Assembly (NCBI GenBank): GCA_902781705.1
Contig: CACZKE010000008.1
Coordinates: forward strand, 78,894 to 142,893
From: an uncultured Bacteroidia bacterium
GTDB lineage: Bacteria; Bacteroidota; Bacteroidia; Bacteroidales; UBA932
Direction: 5' to 3'
DNA: 64,000 nt
Part shown: piece after piece, positions 57,736 to 64,000 of the stretch
Numbering within the stretch: the stretch's first letter is position 1
Layout of the letters: every line of letters starts with the position of its first letter
Program-made: the position numbers and the translations under genes
The notes under the pieces: generated by a model
Told to the model about the DNA's origin: nothing
Seen by the model: the letters and a program-made list of their open reading frames with translations, nothing else
Databases searched by the model: none

Positions 57736-58461
57736 TCAAGAGCGTCCGGTAATCTTTCGGAACCTTAGTTTGATGACGCCCCAGAAGGCTTCTCCAAAGA
57801 TGCCGCTGGACATTTTCGAGGTGCCGACCTGCCGGTTCGTGAAGATGATCGGAACTTCCTGCAGGCGGAACCCCAGTTTGTAAGCCGTGTACTTCATCTC
57901 GATCTGGAAACCGTATCCTTTCATCTGGACCGCATCCAAATCCATGGTTTCCAACACCTTCCGTTTGTAGCATACGAATCCGGCCGTCGTGTCGAAGACC
58001 TTGATCCCCAGCATGAACCGGACATAGGCCGACGCATAATAGGACATCATGATCCGGCTCATGGGCCAGTCCACGACGCTCACACCGTGGCAGTAGCGGG
58101 AGCCGATGGAAAGGTCGGCCCCGTCGTCCGCGCAGGCGGCGTACAGGCGCAGCAGGTCATCCGGGTTGTGGGAGAAGTCCGCGTCCATCTCGAAGATGTA
58201 GTCGAATCCGTTTTCCAGGGACCACTTGAATCCGGTGAGGTAGGCCGTGCCCAGCCCTTGCTTTCCGCTTCTTTCCAGCAGATGCAACCGCTCGGGGAAC
58301 TCCTCCTTGAGTTTCTTCACGATACCGGCCGTTCCGTCGGGGGATCCGTCGTCGATGACGAGCACCTGGAATTCCTTCGGAAGGGAGAACACCTTGCGGA
58401 TGATGGCTTCGATGTTCTCCTTTTCGTTATAGGTGGGGATGATGACGATTTTCTTGTCCAT
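57736..58461 (-). CDS. GT2 polyprenol-phosphate mannosyltransferase-like (DPM1 type)
   Basis: 241 residues from the ATG at 58461; an upstream in-frame ATG at 58485 would overlap purA. GT-A motifs: IVIIPTYNEKENIEAII, VIDDGSPDGTA, FEMDADFSHNP (DAD metal motif), GSRYCHGVSVVDWP and a KGYGFQIEMK segment, all typical of dolichol/polyprenol-phosphate mannose synthases. There is no C-terminal TM pair, so it is the soluble, membrane-associated class. It would make polyprenol-P-mannose for glycan or lipoprotein glycosylation. It follows purA by 4 nt, an apparently incidental operon partner. Confidence 0.9.
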   Translation of the reverse strand: MDKKIVIIPTYNEKENIEAIIRKVFSLPKEFQVLVIDDGSPDGTAGIVKKLKEEFPERLHLLERSGKQGLGTAYLTGFKWSLENGFDYIFEMDADFSHNPDDLLRLYAACADDGADLSIGSRYCHGVSVVDWPMSRIMMSYYASAYVRFMLGIKVFDTTAGFVCYKRKVLETMDLDAVQMKGYGFQIEMKYTAYKLGFRLQEVPIIFTNRQVGTSKMSSGIFGEAFWGVIKLRFRKITGRS

Positions 58462-58465
58462 GGGA

Positions 58466-59731
58466 TCAGCGGATGACAATTTCACTGCGGTCCGGGCCTA
58501 CGGAGATGATTTTCACCGGGCAGCCGGTCTCCCGTTCGATGAAATCGACATAGTTCTTGAAGGCGGCGGGGAAATCCTCGTAACGGCGGACTTTCGTGAT
58601 GTCCTCCTTCCAGCCCGGGAAATCGGTATAGACCGGTTTGACGTCGTCGGGGCACTCGAAGGGGAAATCCTTGGTGACCGTTCCGTCGATCTCATAGGCG
58701 GTGGCGACGCGGACCGTGTCGAAGCCGTTCATCACGTCGGCCTTCATCATGATCAGTTCGCTCACGCCATTCATCATGACGGCGTATTTCAGGGCCACGA
58801 GGTCCAGCCAGCCGCAGCGGCGGGGACGTCCGGTCGTGGCGCCGTATTCGCGTCCGATCTGGCGGAGGCGTTCACCGTCGGCGTCGAAGAGTTCCGTCGG
58901 GAAAGGACCGCTGCCCACGCGGGTGCAGTAGGCCTTGAAGATGCCCATGACCTTGCCCACGCGGCAGGGAGCCACGCCGAGTCCGGTGCAGACGCCGGCC
59001 GTCATCGTGTTGGAGGAGGTGACGAACGGATAGGTACCGAAGTCGATGTCCAGCATCGCGCCCTGGGCGCCCTCGGCGAGGACGGGAACGTCCTCGTCCA
59101 GGTAGCGGTTCACACAGAACTCGCTGTCGATGAAGGTGAAACGCTTCATGCTCTCCACGGCGTTGAACCACTTGACCTCGTAGTCCGTAATGTCGAAGGG
59201 GAACTTGTACTGGGAGAGAAGGCCGAAGTGCTTGTATTTCAGGGCCTCATAGCGCTGGAGGAATTCGGGGGAGAGGATGTCGCCCACCCGGAGGCCGTTC
59301 CGTCCGGTCTTGTCCATGTAGGTGGGGCCGATACCCTTGAGGGTGGAACCGATCTTGCCCTTGCCCTTGGACGCCTCGGAGGCGGCGTCCAGCATACGAT
59401 GGGTCGGGAGGATCAGATGCGCTTTCTTGGAAATCAGCAGTTTCCCGGTGATGTCCACGCCCTTGGCCTCGATGGCCTCGATTTCATCCTGGAGGATGAC
59501 CGGGTCGATGACGACGCCGTTGCCGATGATATTGACCGAATCCGGACGGAAGATGCCGGAGGGAACCGTATGCAGCACGAAACCGTCCCCGTCGAAGACG
59601 AGGGAGTGTCCGGCGTTGGGGCCGCCCTGGAAACGGGCGATCACCTTGTAATCCGGGGTCAGGACATCGACCACCTTGCCTTTGCCCTCGTCGCCCCATT
59701 GGAGGCCGAGGACCACGTCAACCTTACTCAT
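58466..59731 (-). CDS. purA: Adenylosuccinate synthetase
   Basis: 421 residues. Begins [19 protein letters not shown], the PurA GTP-binding start, then [27 protein letters not shown] and [10 protein letters not shown]. Converts IMP, aspartate and GTP to adenylosuccinate in AMP synthesis. Overlaps purB by ATGA. All hallmark motifs are present and the length fits. Confidence 0.97.
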   Translation of the reverse strand: MSKVDVVLGLQWGDEGKGKVVDVLTPDYKVIARFQGGPNAGHSLVFDGDGFVLHTVPSGIFRPDSVNIIGNGVVIDPVILQDEIEAIEAKGVDITGKLLISKKAHLILPTHRMLDAASEASKGKGKIGSTLKGIGPTYMDKTGRNGLRVGDILSPEFLQRYEALKYKHFGLLSQYKFPFDITDYEVKWFNAVESMKRFTFIDSEFCVNRYLDEDVPVLAEGAQGAMLDIDFGTYPFVTSSNTMTAGVCTGLGVAPCRVGKVMGIFKAYCTRVGSGPFPTELFDADGERLRQIGREYGATTGRPRRCGWLDLVALKYAVMMNGVSELIMMKADVMNGFDTVRVATAYEIDGTVTKDFPFECPDDVKPVYTDFPGWKEDITKVRRYEDFPAAFKNYVDFIERETGCPVKIISVGPDRSEIVIR

Positions 59732-61023
59732 AATATGCCAGTTCGTTTGAAGATATAATCCACGTTCTTGAAATAGTAATCCAGGGTGAAGCAGCCTTCC
59801 AGTTCGTCGATGGTCAGGAGTTTCATCACGGCGTCGCTCTCCTTGAGGAGCGTGCGGTAGTCCAGGCCCTCGGTCCAGGCTTTCATGGCGATGGGCTGGA
59901 CGGTATCATAGGCCTGCTCACGGGTAAGTCCCTTGCCGATGAGGGCGTTCATCACGCGCTGGGCGAAGATGACGCCGCGGGTGCGCCAGATGTTGGCGAT
60001 CATGTTCTCGGGATACACGGTCAGGTTCTCGAGGATGCCCTTGAAGCGGCACAGCATGTAGTCCAGGAGTTCCGTGGCGTCCGGGAGGATGATCCGTTCC
60101 GTGGAGGAATGGGAAATGTCCCGTTCGTGCCACAGGGCCACGTTCTCGGCGGAGGCGGACATATAACCGCGCATGACGCGGGCGCAGCCGCAGATATTCT
60201 CGGAGGAGATGGGATTCCGCTTGTGCGGCATCGCGCTGGAGCCCTTCTGACCCTTGCCGAAGGCCTCTTCCGCCTCGCGTACCTCGGTCCGCTGGAGATT
60301 CCGCACCTCAAAGGCCATCTGCTCCAGGGTGGAGGCGATGACGGCGAGGGTGGCGATGTAGAAAGCGTGCCGGTCGCGCTGGAGGACCTGGGTGGAGATG
60401 TCGGCCGAGGCGATGCCCAGTTTTCCGCACACATAGTCCTGGATGAAAGGAGGGATGTTGGCGAAATTGCCCACGGCGCCGCTCATCTTGCCGGCCTCGA
60501 CCCCCTTCCGGGCGAACTGGAAGCGCTCGATGTTGCGCTTCATCTCCTCGTGCCAGAGGGCCCATTTGAGACCGAAGGAGGTGATGTCGGCGTGGATGCC
60601 GTGCGTGCGTCCGATGCAGGGCGTATCCTTGAATTCAAGGGCGCGGCGCTTCAGTACCGCCAGGAATTCCTCCAGGTCCTTCTCCAGGATGTTGTTGGCC
60701 TGTTTGAGCAGGTAGCCGTTGGCCGTATCCACCACGTCGGTGGAGGTGAGGCCGTAGTGGACCCACTTGCGCTCCGGACCGAGGCTTTCGCTGACGGCGC
60801 GGGTGAAGGCGACGACGTCATGGCGCGTCACCTGCTCGATTTCCTGGATGCGGGCGACATCGAACTTCGCGGCGGCGCGGATCTTGTCCACATCCTCGCG
60901 GGGGATGACGCCGAGTTCGCTCCAGGCTTCGCAGGAGAGGGTTTCCACCTCGAGGTACGCCTGGAACTTGTTCTGTTCGGTCCAGATGTCCCTCATCACT
61001 TTGCGGGAGTAGCGCTCGATCAT
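59728..61023 (-). CDS. purB: Adenylosuccinate lyase
   Basis: 431 residues. Fumarase/aspartase-superfamily signature [12 protein letters not shown] is present, with [14 protein letters not shown] and [11 protein letters not shown] earlier. Cleaves SAICAR and adenylosuccinate, so it serves both the IMP and AMP branches. Overlaps purC upstream and purA downstream by ATGA, giving a tight purC-purB-purA unit. Confidence 0.97.
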   Translation of the reverse strand: MIERYSRKVMRDIWTEQNKFQAYLEVETLSCEAWSELGVIPREDVDKIRAAAKFDVARIQEIEQVTRHDVVAFTRAVSESLGPERKWVHYGLTSTDVVDTANGYLLKQANNILEKDLEEFLAVLKRRALEFKDTPCIGRTHGIHADITSFGLKWALWHEEMKRNIERFQFARKGVEAGKMSGAVGNFANIPPFIQDYVCGKLGIASADISTQVLQRDRHAFYIATLAVIASTLEQMAFEVRNLQRTEVREAEEAFGKGQKGSSAMPHKRNPISSENICGCARVMRGYMSASAENVALWHERDISHSSTERIILPDATELLDYMLCRFKGILENLTVYPENMIANIWRTRGVIFAQRVMNALIGKGLTREQAYDTVQPIAMKAWTEGLDYRTLLKESDAVMKLLTIDELEGCFTLDYYFKNVDYIFKRTGIL

Positions 61024-61964
61024 ATCTTCTTCAGGAACTGCTCGATGTTGTTTTCAATGCGGGCGGCGATGTCTTCGCCTTCCGCTTTCTCGAAGGGAAC
61101 GCCGGTGATATGTTCGTAGAGTTCGATGTAGCGGTCGGTGATACCGCCCACGACCTGTTCCGTCATCTCGGGGACCTGCTGGCCTTCCTGGCCCTGGAAC
61201 CCGTTGGCCATGAGCCACTCGCGGACGAACTCCTTGGAAAGTTGCTTCTGGTGCTCGCCGCGGGCGAGACGCTCCTCGTAACCGTCGGCATAGAAATAAC
61301 GGGAGGAGTCGGGAGTATGGATCTCGTCCATCAGCATGATCTCGCCGTCGCGTTTGCCGAACTCATATTTCGTGTCAACGAGGATCAGTCCCTTCTCGGC
61401 CGCCATCTCGGTTCCTCTCTGGAAGAGGGCGCGGGTGTAGGCCTCGAGTTTCTCGTAGTCTTCCTTGCCGACGATTCCGCGGGCGATGATCTCATCCTTG
61501 GAGATGTCTTCGTCGTGGCCCTCGTCGGCCTTGGTGGTAGGGGTGATGATGGGTTCGGGGAAACGCTGGTTCTCCACCATCCCGTCGGGGAGGGGAACGC
61601 CGCAGAGGGTGCGCTTGCCGGCCTTGTATTCACGCCAGGCGTGGCCGGTCAGGTAACCGCGGATGACCATTTCCACCTTGAAGGGCTCGCAGCGCCAGCC
61701 GATGGTGGCCATCGGGTCCACTTCGGCGATCTTCCAGTTGGGGATGATGTCGGCGGTGGCGTCGAGGAAACGGGAGGCGATCTGGTTCAGGACCTGTCCC
61801 TTGAAAGGAATGCCCTTGGGAAGGACAACGTCGAAGGCGGAGATACGGTCGGTGGCGACCATGATGAGGAAATTGGATCCGATGCTGTACACATCGCGGA
61901 CCTTGCCGGTGTACTTGGACACTTGGCCGGGGAAATGGAAATCGGTTCGGGTCAGTGCTTTCAT
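61020..61964 (-). CDS. purC: SAICAR synthetase
   Basis: 314 residues, the long form common in Bacteroidota. Motifs: [32 protein letters not shown] and [15 protein letters not shown]. Condenses CAIR with aspartate in purine synthesis. It is the first gene of the minus-strand operon, with a candidate promoter about 20 nt upstream. Confidence 0.97.
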   Translation of the reverse strand: MKALTRTDFHFPGQVSKYTGKVRDVYSIGSNFLIMVATDRISAFDVVLPKGIPFKGQVLNQIASRFLDATADIIPNWKIAEVDPMATIGWRCEPFKVEMVIRGYLTGHAWREYKAGKRTLCGVPLPDGMVENQRFPEPIITPTTKADEGHDEDISKDEIIARGIVGKEDYEKLEAYTRALFQRGTEMAAEKGLILVDTKYEFGKRDGEIMLMDEIHTPDSSRYFYADGYEERLARGEHQKQLSKEFVREWLMANGFQGQEGQQVPEMTEQVVGGITDRYIELYEHITGVPFEKAEGEDIAARIENNIEQFLKKI

Positions 61965-61985
61965 GCGCGTACTATTAAGAGTTCA

Positions 61986-61993
61986 CGAAGGTA
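61986..61993 (-). promoter_or_regulatory. Probable -7 element of the purCBA operon (TACCTTCG)
   Basis: One mismatch to TAnnTTTG, on the minus strand, with a TTTC about 20 nt farther upstream in place of TTTG. The intergenic region also holds an AT-rich imperfect inverted repeat (61997-62025; GATTTTTCTT and AAGAAAAAAATC) between the two divergent promoters. Confidence 0.4.
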
Positions 61994-62027
61994 CGGATTT
62001 TTCTTCACACGCGAAAGAAAAAAATCG

Positions 62028-62035
62028 TATCTTTG
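62028..62035 (+). promoter_or_regulatory. -7 promoter element (TATCTTTG)
   Basis: Exact TAnnTTTG ending 4 nt before the ATG at 62040, which predicts a leaderless or near-leaderless transcript for the glycosyltransferase gene. Confidence 0.55.
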
Positions 62036-62039
62036 AGGT

Positions 62040-63431
62040 ATGAAAAGAATTGAATGCTTCGTGGGCCTGCCTTCCCAGGCCGGAATCCTGACCCTGGAAC
62101 CCGAGGTCGCTGCCGTCCACATACTTGACACCCCTTTTTCGCGCAGCGAGACCGTCCGCGCCGCAGCCCGGACCGCCACCGCCGAGTTCTCCCTGTTCTA
62201 CACCCGTCAGACGGAACTGTCCCTGGTCCATTTCGCCCTGGAGCGGATGCTGCAGGTAGCCGATGACACCGGTGCTGCGATCCTGTATGCCGACCGCTTC
62301 CTCTCCAAGGACGGCGTGGTGACGCCCGCCCCGGTCATTGACTACCAGGAGGGTGCCCTGCGGGACGATTTCGAGTTCGGCGGCCTGCTGCTCCTCAGGA
62401 CATCGGCCCTGAAGGAAGCGGCCTCCCGGATGACGGCGGACTATGAGGCGGCGGGCCTGTATGACCTCCGGCTCAAGATGTCGCAGAAGGGGAGGGTGGA
62501 ACATATCGGCGAGTTCCTCTATTATGAAATCGAATCGGACCTCCGCAAGTCGGGGGAGAAACTGTTCGACTATGTGGATCCGCGCAACCGCAGTTCGCAA
62601 ATCGAAATGGAGCAGGCCGTGACCGACCACCTGAAGGCCGTGGGTGGTTATCTGGAGCCGGTGTTCAAGACCGTGGACATCACGGAAGGGGAGTTCGCGT
62701 ACGAGGCCTCGGTGGTCATCCCGTGCAAGAACCGGGTAAAGACCATCGGCGATGCCCTCCGTTCCGCCCTTTCCCAGCAGACGGACTTCCCTTATAATGT
62801 AATCGTAGTCGATGACAATTCCACCGATGGGACCGTGGAGGTGATCGAATCCTTCCTCGGGGATCCGAAACTGGTCTATATCGCCCAGGATCCGACCTGG
62901 CATGCCATCGGCGGCAACTGGAATGCGGCCATCCATCATCCCGCCTGCGGCCGGTTCGCCCTCCAGTTGGATTCGGACGACCTTTATTTTGACGAGCATA
63001 CGGTCCAGAAATTTGTCGATGCTTTCCGGGCGCAGGACTGCGCCATGGTAGTCGGTTGCTACCGGATGACGGACTTCGACCTGAACCCGCTGCCTCCTTT
63101 CGTGGTCGAGCATCGCGAGTGGTCCCCGGAGAACGGTCGGAACAACGCCCTCCGGATCAATGGTCTCGGCGCCCCGCGCGGATTCTGGACGCCGCTCCTG
63201 CGCCGGCTCAACTTCCCGACGACCAAGTACGGGGAGGATTATGCCGTCGGGCTCCGCATCAGCCGCGAGTATCAGATCGGACGCGTGTGGGATGTCCTCT
63301 ACACCTGCCGCCGCTGGGGTGGGAATTCCGACAGCGACCTGTCCATCGAGAAGGTCAATGCAAACAACTTTTATAAGGACAGAATCCGCACTTGGGAGCT
63401 TCAGGCGCGCATTGCGCTGAACCATAAATAG
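62040..63431 (+). CDS. GT2 glycosyltransferase with degenerate N-terminal GT-like domain
   Basis: 463 residues, no signal peptide. Residues about 210-440 form a clear GT-A/GT2 domain: [48 protein letters not shown] (DSDD metal motif), and [18 protein letters not shown], likely the acceptor/ED motif. Residues 1-180 look like a second, reduced GT-A fold ([32 protein letters not shown]) without an evident nucleotide-binding start. It may be a pseudo-enzyme domain or a partner site. Donor and acceptor are unknown; cell-surface glycan assembly is the usual role. Divergent from purC and upstream of the rRNA genes. Confidence 0.82.
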   Translation: MKRIECFVGLPSQAGILTLEPEVAAVHILDTPFSRSETVRAAARTATAEFSLFYTRQTELSLVHFALERMLQVADDTGAAILYADRFLSKDGVVTPAPVIDYQEGALRDDFEFGGLLLLRTSALKEAASRMTADYEAAGLYDLRLKMSQKGRVEHIGEFLYYEIESDLRKSGEKLFDYVDPRNRSSQIEMEQAVTDHLKAVGGYLEPVFKTVDITEGEFAYEASVVIPCKNRVKTIGDALRSALSQQTDFPYNVIVVDDNSTDGTVEVIESFLGDPKLVYIAQDPTWHAIGGNWNAAIHHPACGRFALQLDSDDLYFDEHTVQKFVDAFRAQDCAMVVGCYRMTDFDLNPLPPFVVEHREWSPENGRNNALRINGLGAPRGFWTPLLRRLNFPTTKYGEDYAVGLRISREYQIGRVWDVLYTCRRWGGNSDSDLSIEKVNANNFYKDRIRTWELQARIALNHK

Positions 63432-63499
63432 TTGTTTGCTTTTTGTCCGTCTGACAAAAAGATTTTTGTCGATTTTTTGCAAAAAAAGTCAGAAAAAAA

Positions 63500-63531
63500 T
63501 TTGTCAGTTCAGAAAAAAGGTGTACCTTTGC
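63500..63531 (+). promoter_or_regulatory. rRNA operon promoter
   Basis: A TTTG at 63500-63503 and TACCTTTGC at 63523-63531, spaced 19 nt, match the Bacteroidota -33/-7 consensus exactly. A run of A/T-rich sequence (63460-63500) upstream resembles an UP-type element. It is the strongest promoter in the window. Confidence 0.8.
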
Positions 63532-63716
63532 AATCCCGTTCGGAACACGAGCGGGTTTTTAAACGCCAGAGCCGCAAGGCAGGCAAGAAAAAGCTCATTG
63601 AAAAGACTGAAAGGAAAGTACAAGCAAGTACCGAGATATGTAACACATATCACTTTAAACGAGCGTCAGTTTCTTTAGGAAACAGTGCCAAGGACAAGCT
63701 AGATATATAAGAATAT
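63532..63716 (+). other. 16S rRNA leader region
   Basis: About 185 nt between promoter and mature 16S. It includes AGCTCATTGAAAAG at 63592-63605, a motif that resembles the antitermination boxA-type leaders of Bacteroidota rRNA operons. Open frames here (63432-63710) have no protein-like character. The gap from 63432 to 63716 is the longest gene-free stretch. Confidence 0.6.

Positions 63717-64000
<284 letters not shown>

Noticed and set aside
63432-63710. Small open frame upstream of 16S
   Set aside because: It covers the rRNA promoter and leader, is Lys/Ser-rich without protein features, and has no conserved motif.

Overview
The window is chromosomal DNA of a high-GC member of the Bacteroidales, probably an uncultured gut or rumen lineage related to the Rikenellaceae RC9 / UBA932 type. 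Four things point there. Putative promoters follow the Bacteroidota pattern TAnnTTTG. Starts lack Shine-Dalgarno sites. Many exported glycosidases are lipoproteins. The 16S rRNA that begins at about 63717 reads as Bacteroidales. The lineage below order is an inference.

Region 1 (1-44895, all + strand) is an exoglycosidase and carbohydrate-active enzyme island of about 20 exported proteins, many joined by ATGA or GTGA stop-start overlaps. In order it holds: the tail of a probable GH2; a GH2-like protein lacking the usual acid/base Glu; a GH140-like DUF5060/DUF4038 protein; a Tat-exported Gfo/Idh/MocA oxidoreductase followed by a HEAT-repeat/DUF1080 protein; a Tat lipoprotein metallophosphoesterase; a ricin-LacZ GH2; a GH78-like protein; a GH9-GH92-PA14 fusion; GH127; a DUF2490 outer-membrane protein; a gene remnant; GH3; an alkaline-phosphatase-superfamily enzyme; GH106; a Tat lipoprotein metallo-beta-lactamase-fold protein; a 1305-residue protein with two six-hairpin-like halves; GH31; GH3; GH27; and two GH78s. 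There is no SusC/SusD pair, sugar regulator or endo-lyase in it. The enzyme mix (rhamnosidases, arabinofuranosidase, apiosidase-like, galactosidases, glucosidase/xylosidase) suggests trimming of pectic side chains or decorated plant glycosides.

Region 2 (44937-54778, + strand) is a compact signalling operon: a three-TM protein with a large Rossmann-like cytoplasmic part; a RelA/SpoT-type (p)ppGpp synthetase; a cytidylate-kinase-like protein; a small HD (p)ppGpp hydrolase; an APH-like kinase; a dCache-SpoIIE phosphatase-RsbW-type kinase fusion; a STAS anti-sigma antagonist; and the RNA-binding protein Tex. This is the best candidate for an undescribed system. It pairs a dedicated alarmone synthesis/hydrolysis couple with a partner-switching module. 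A GH97 and an EamA transporter follow.

Region 3 (57736-61964, - strand) is a purC-purB-purA operon ending in a polyprenol-phosphate mannosyltransferase-like GT2. It converges on the EamA gene at a bidirectional terminator.

Region 4 (62028-64000, + strand) holds a two-part GT2 glycosyltransferase, then an rRNA promoter and leader, then the 5' part of a 16S rRNA gene. That 16S appears to lack about 88 nt of its V1 region.

No tRNA, CRISPR array, insertion sequence, integrase or attachment site was recognised. One short palindromic repeat lies in frame inside the LacZ gene. No gene-free stretch exceeds 300 bases; the longest is the rRNA leader at 63432-63716.
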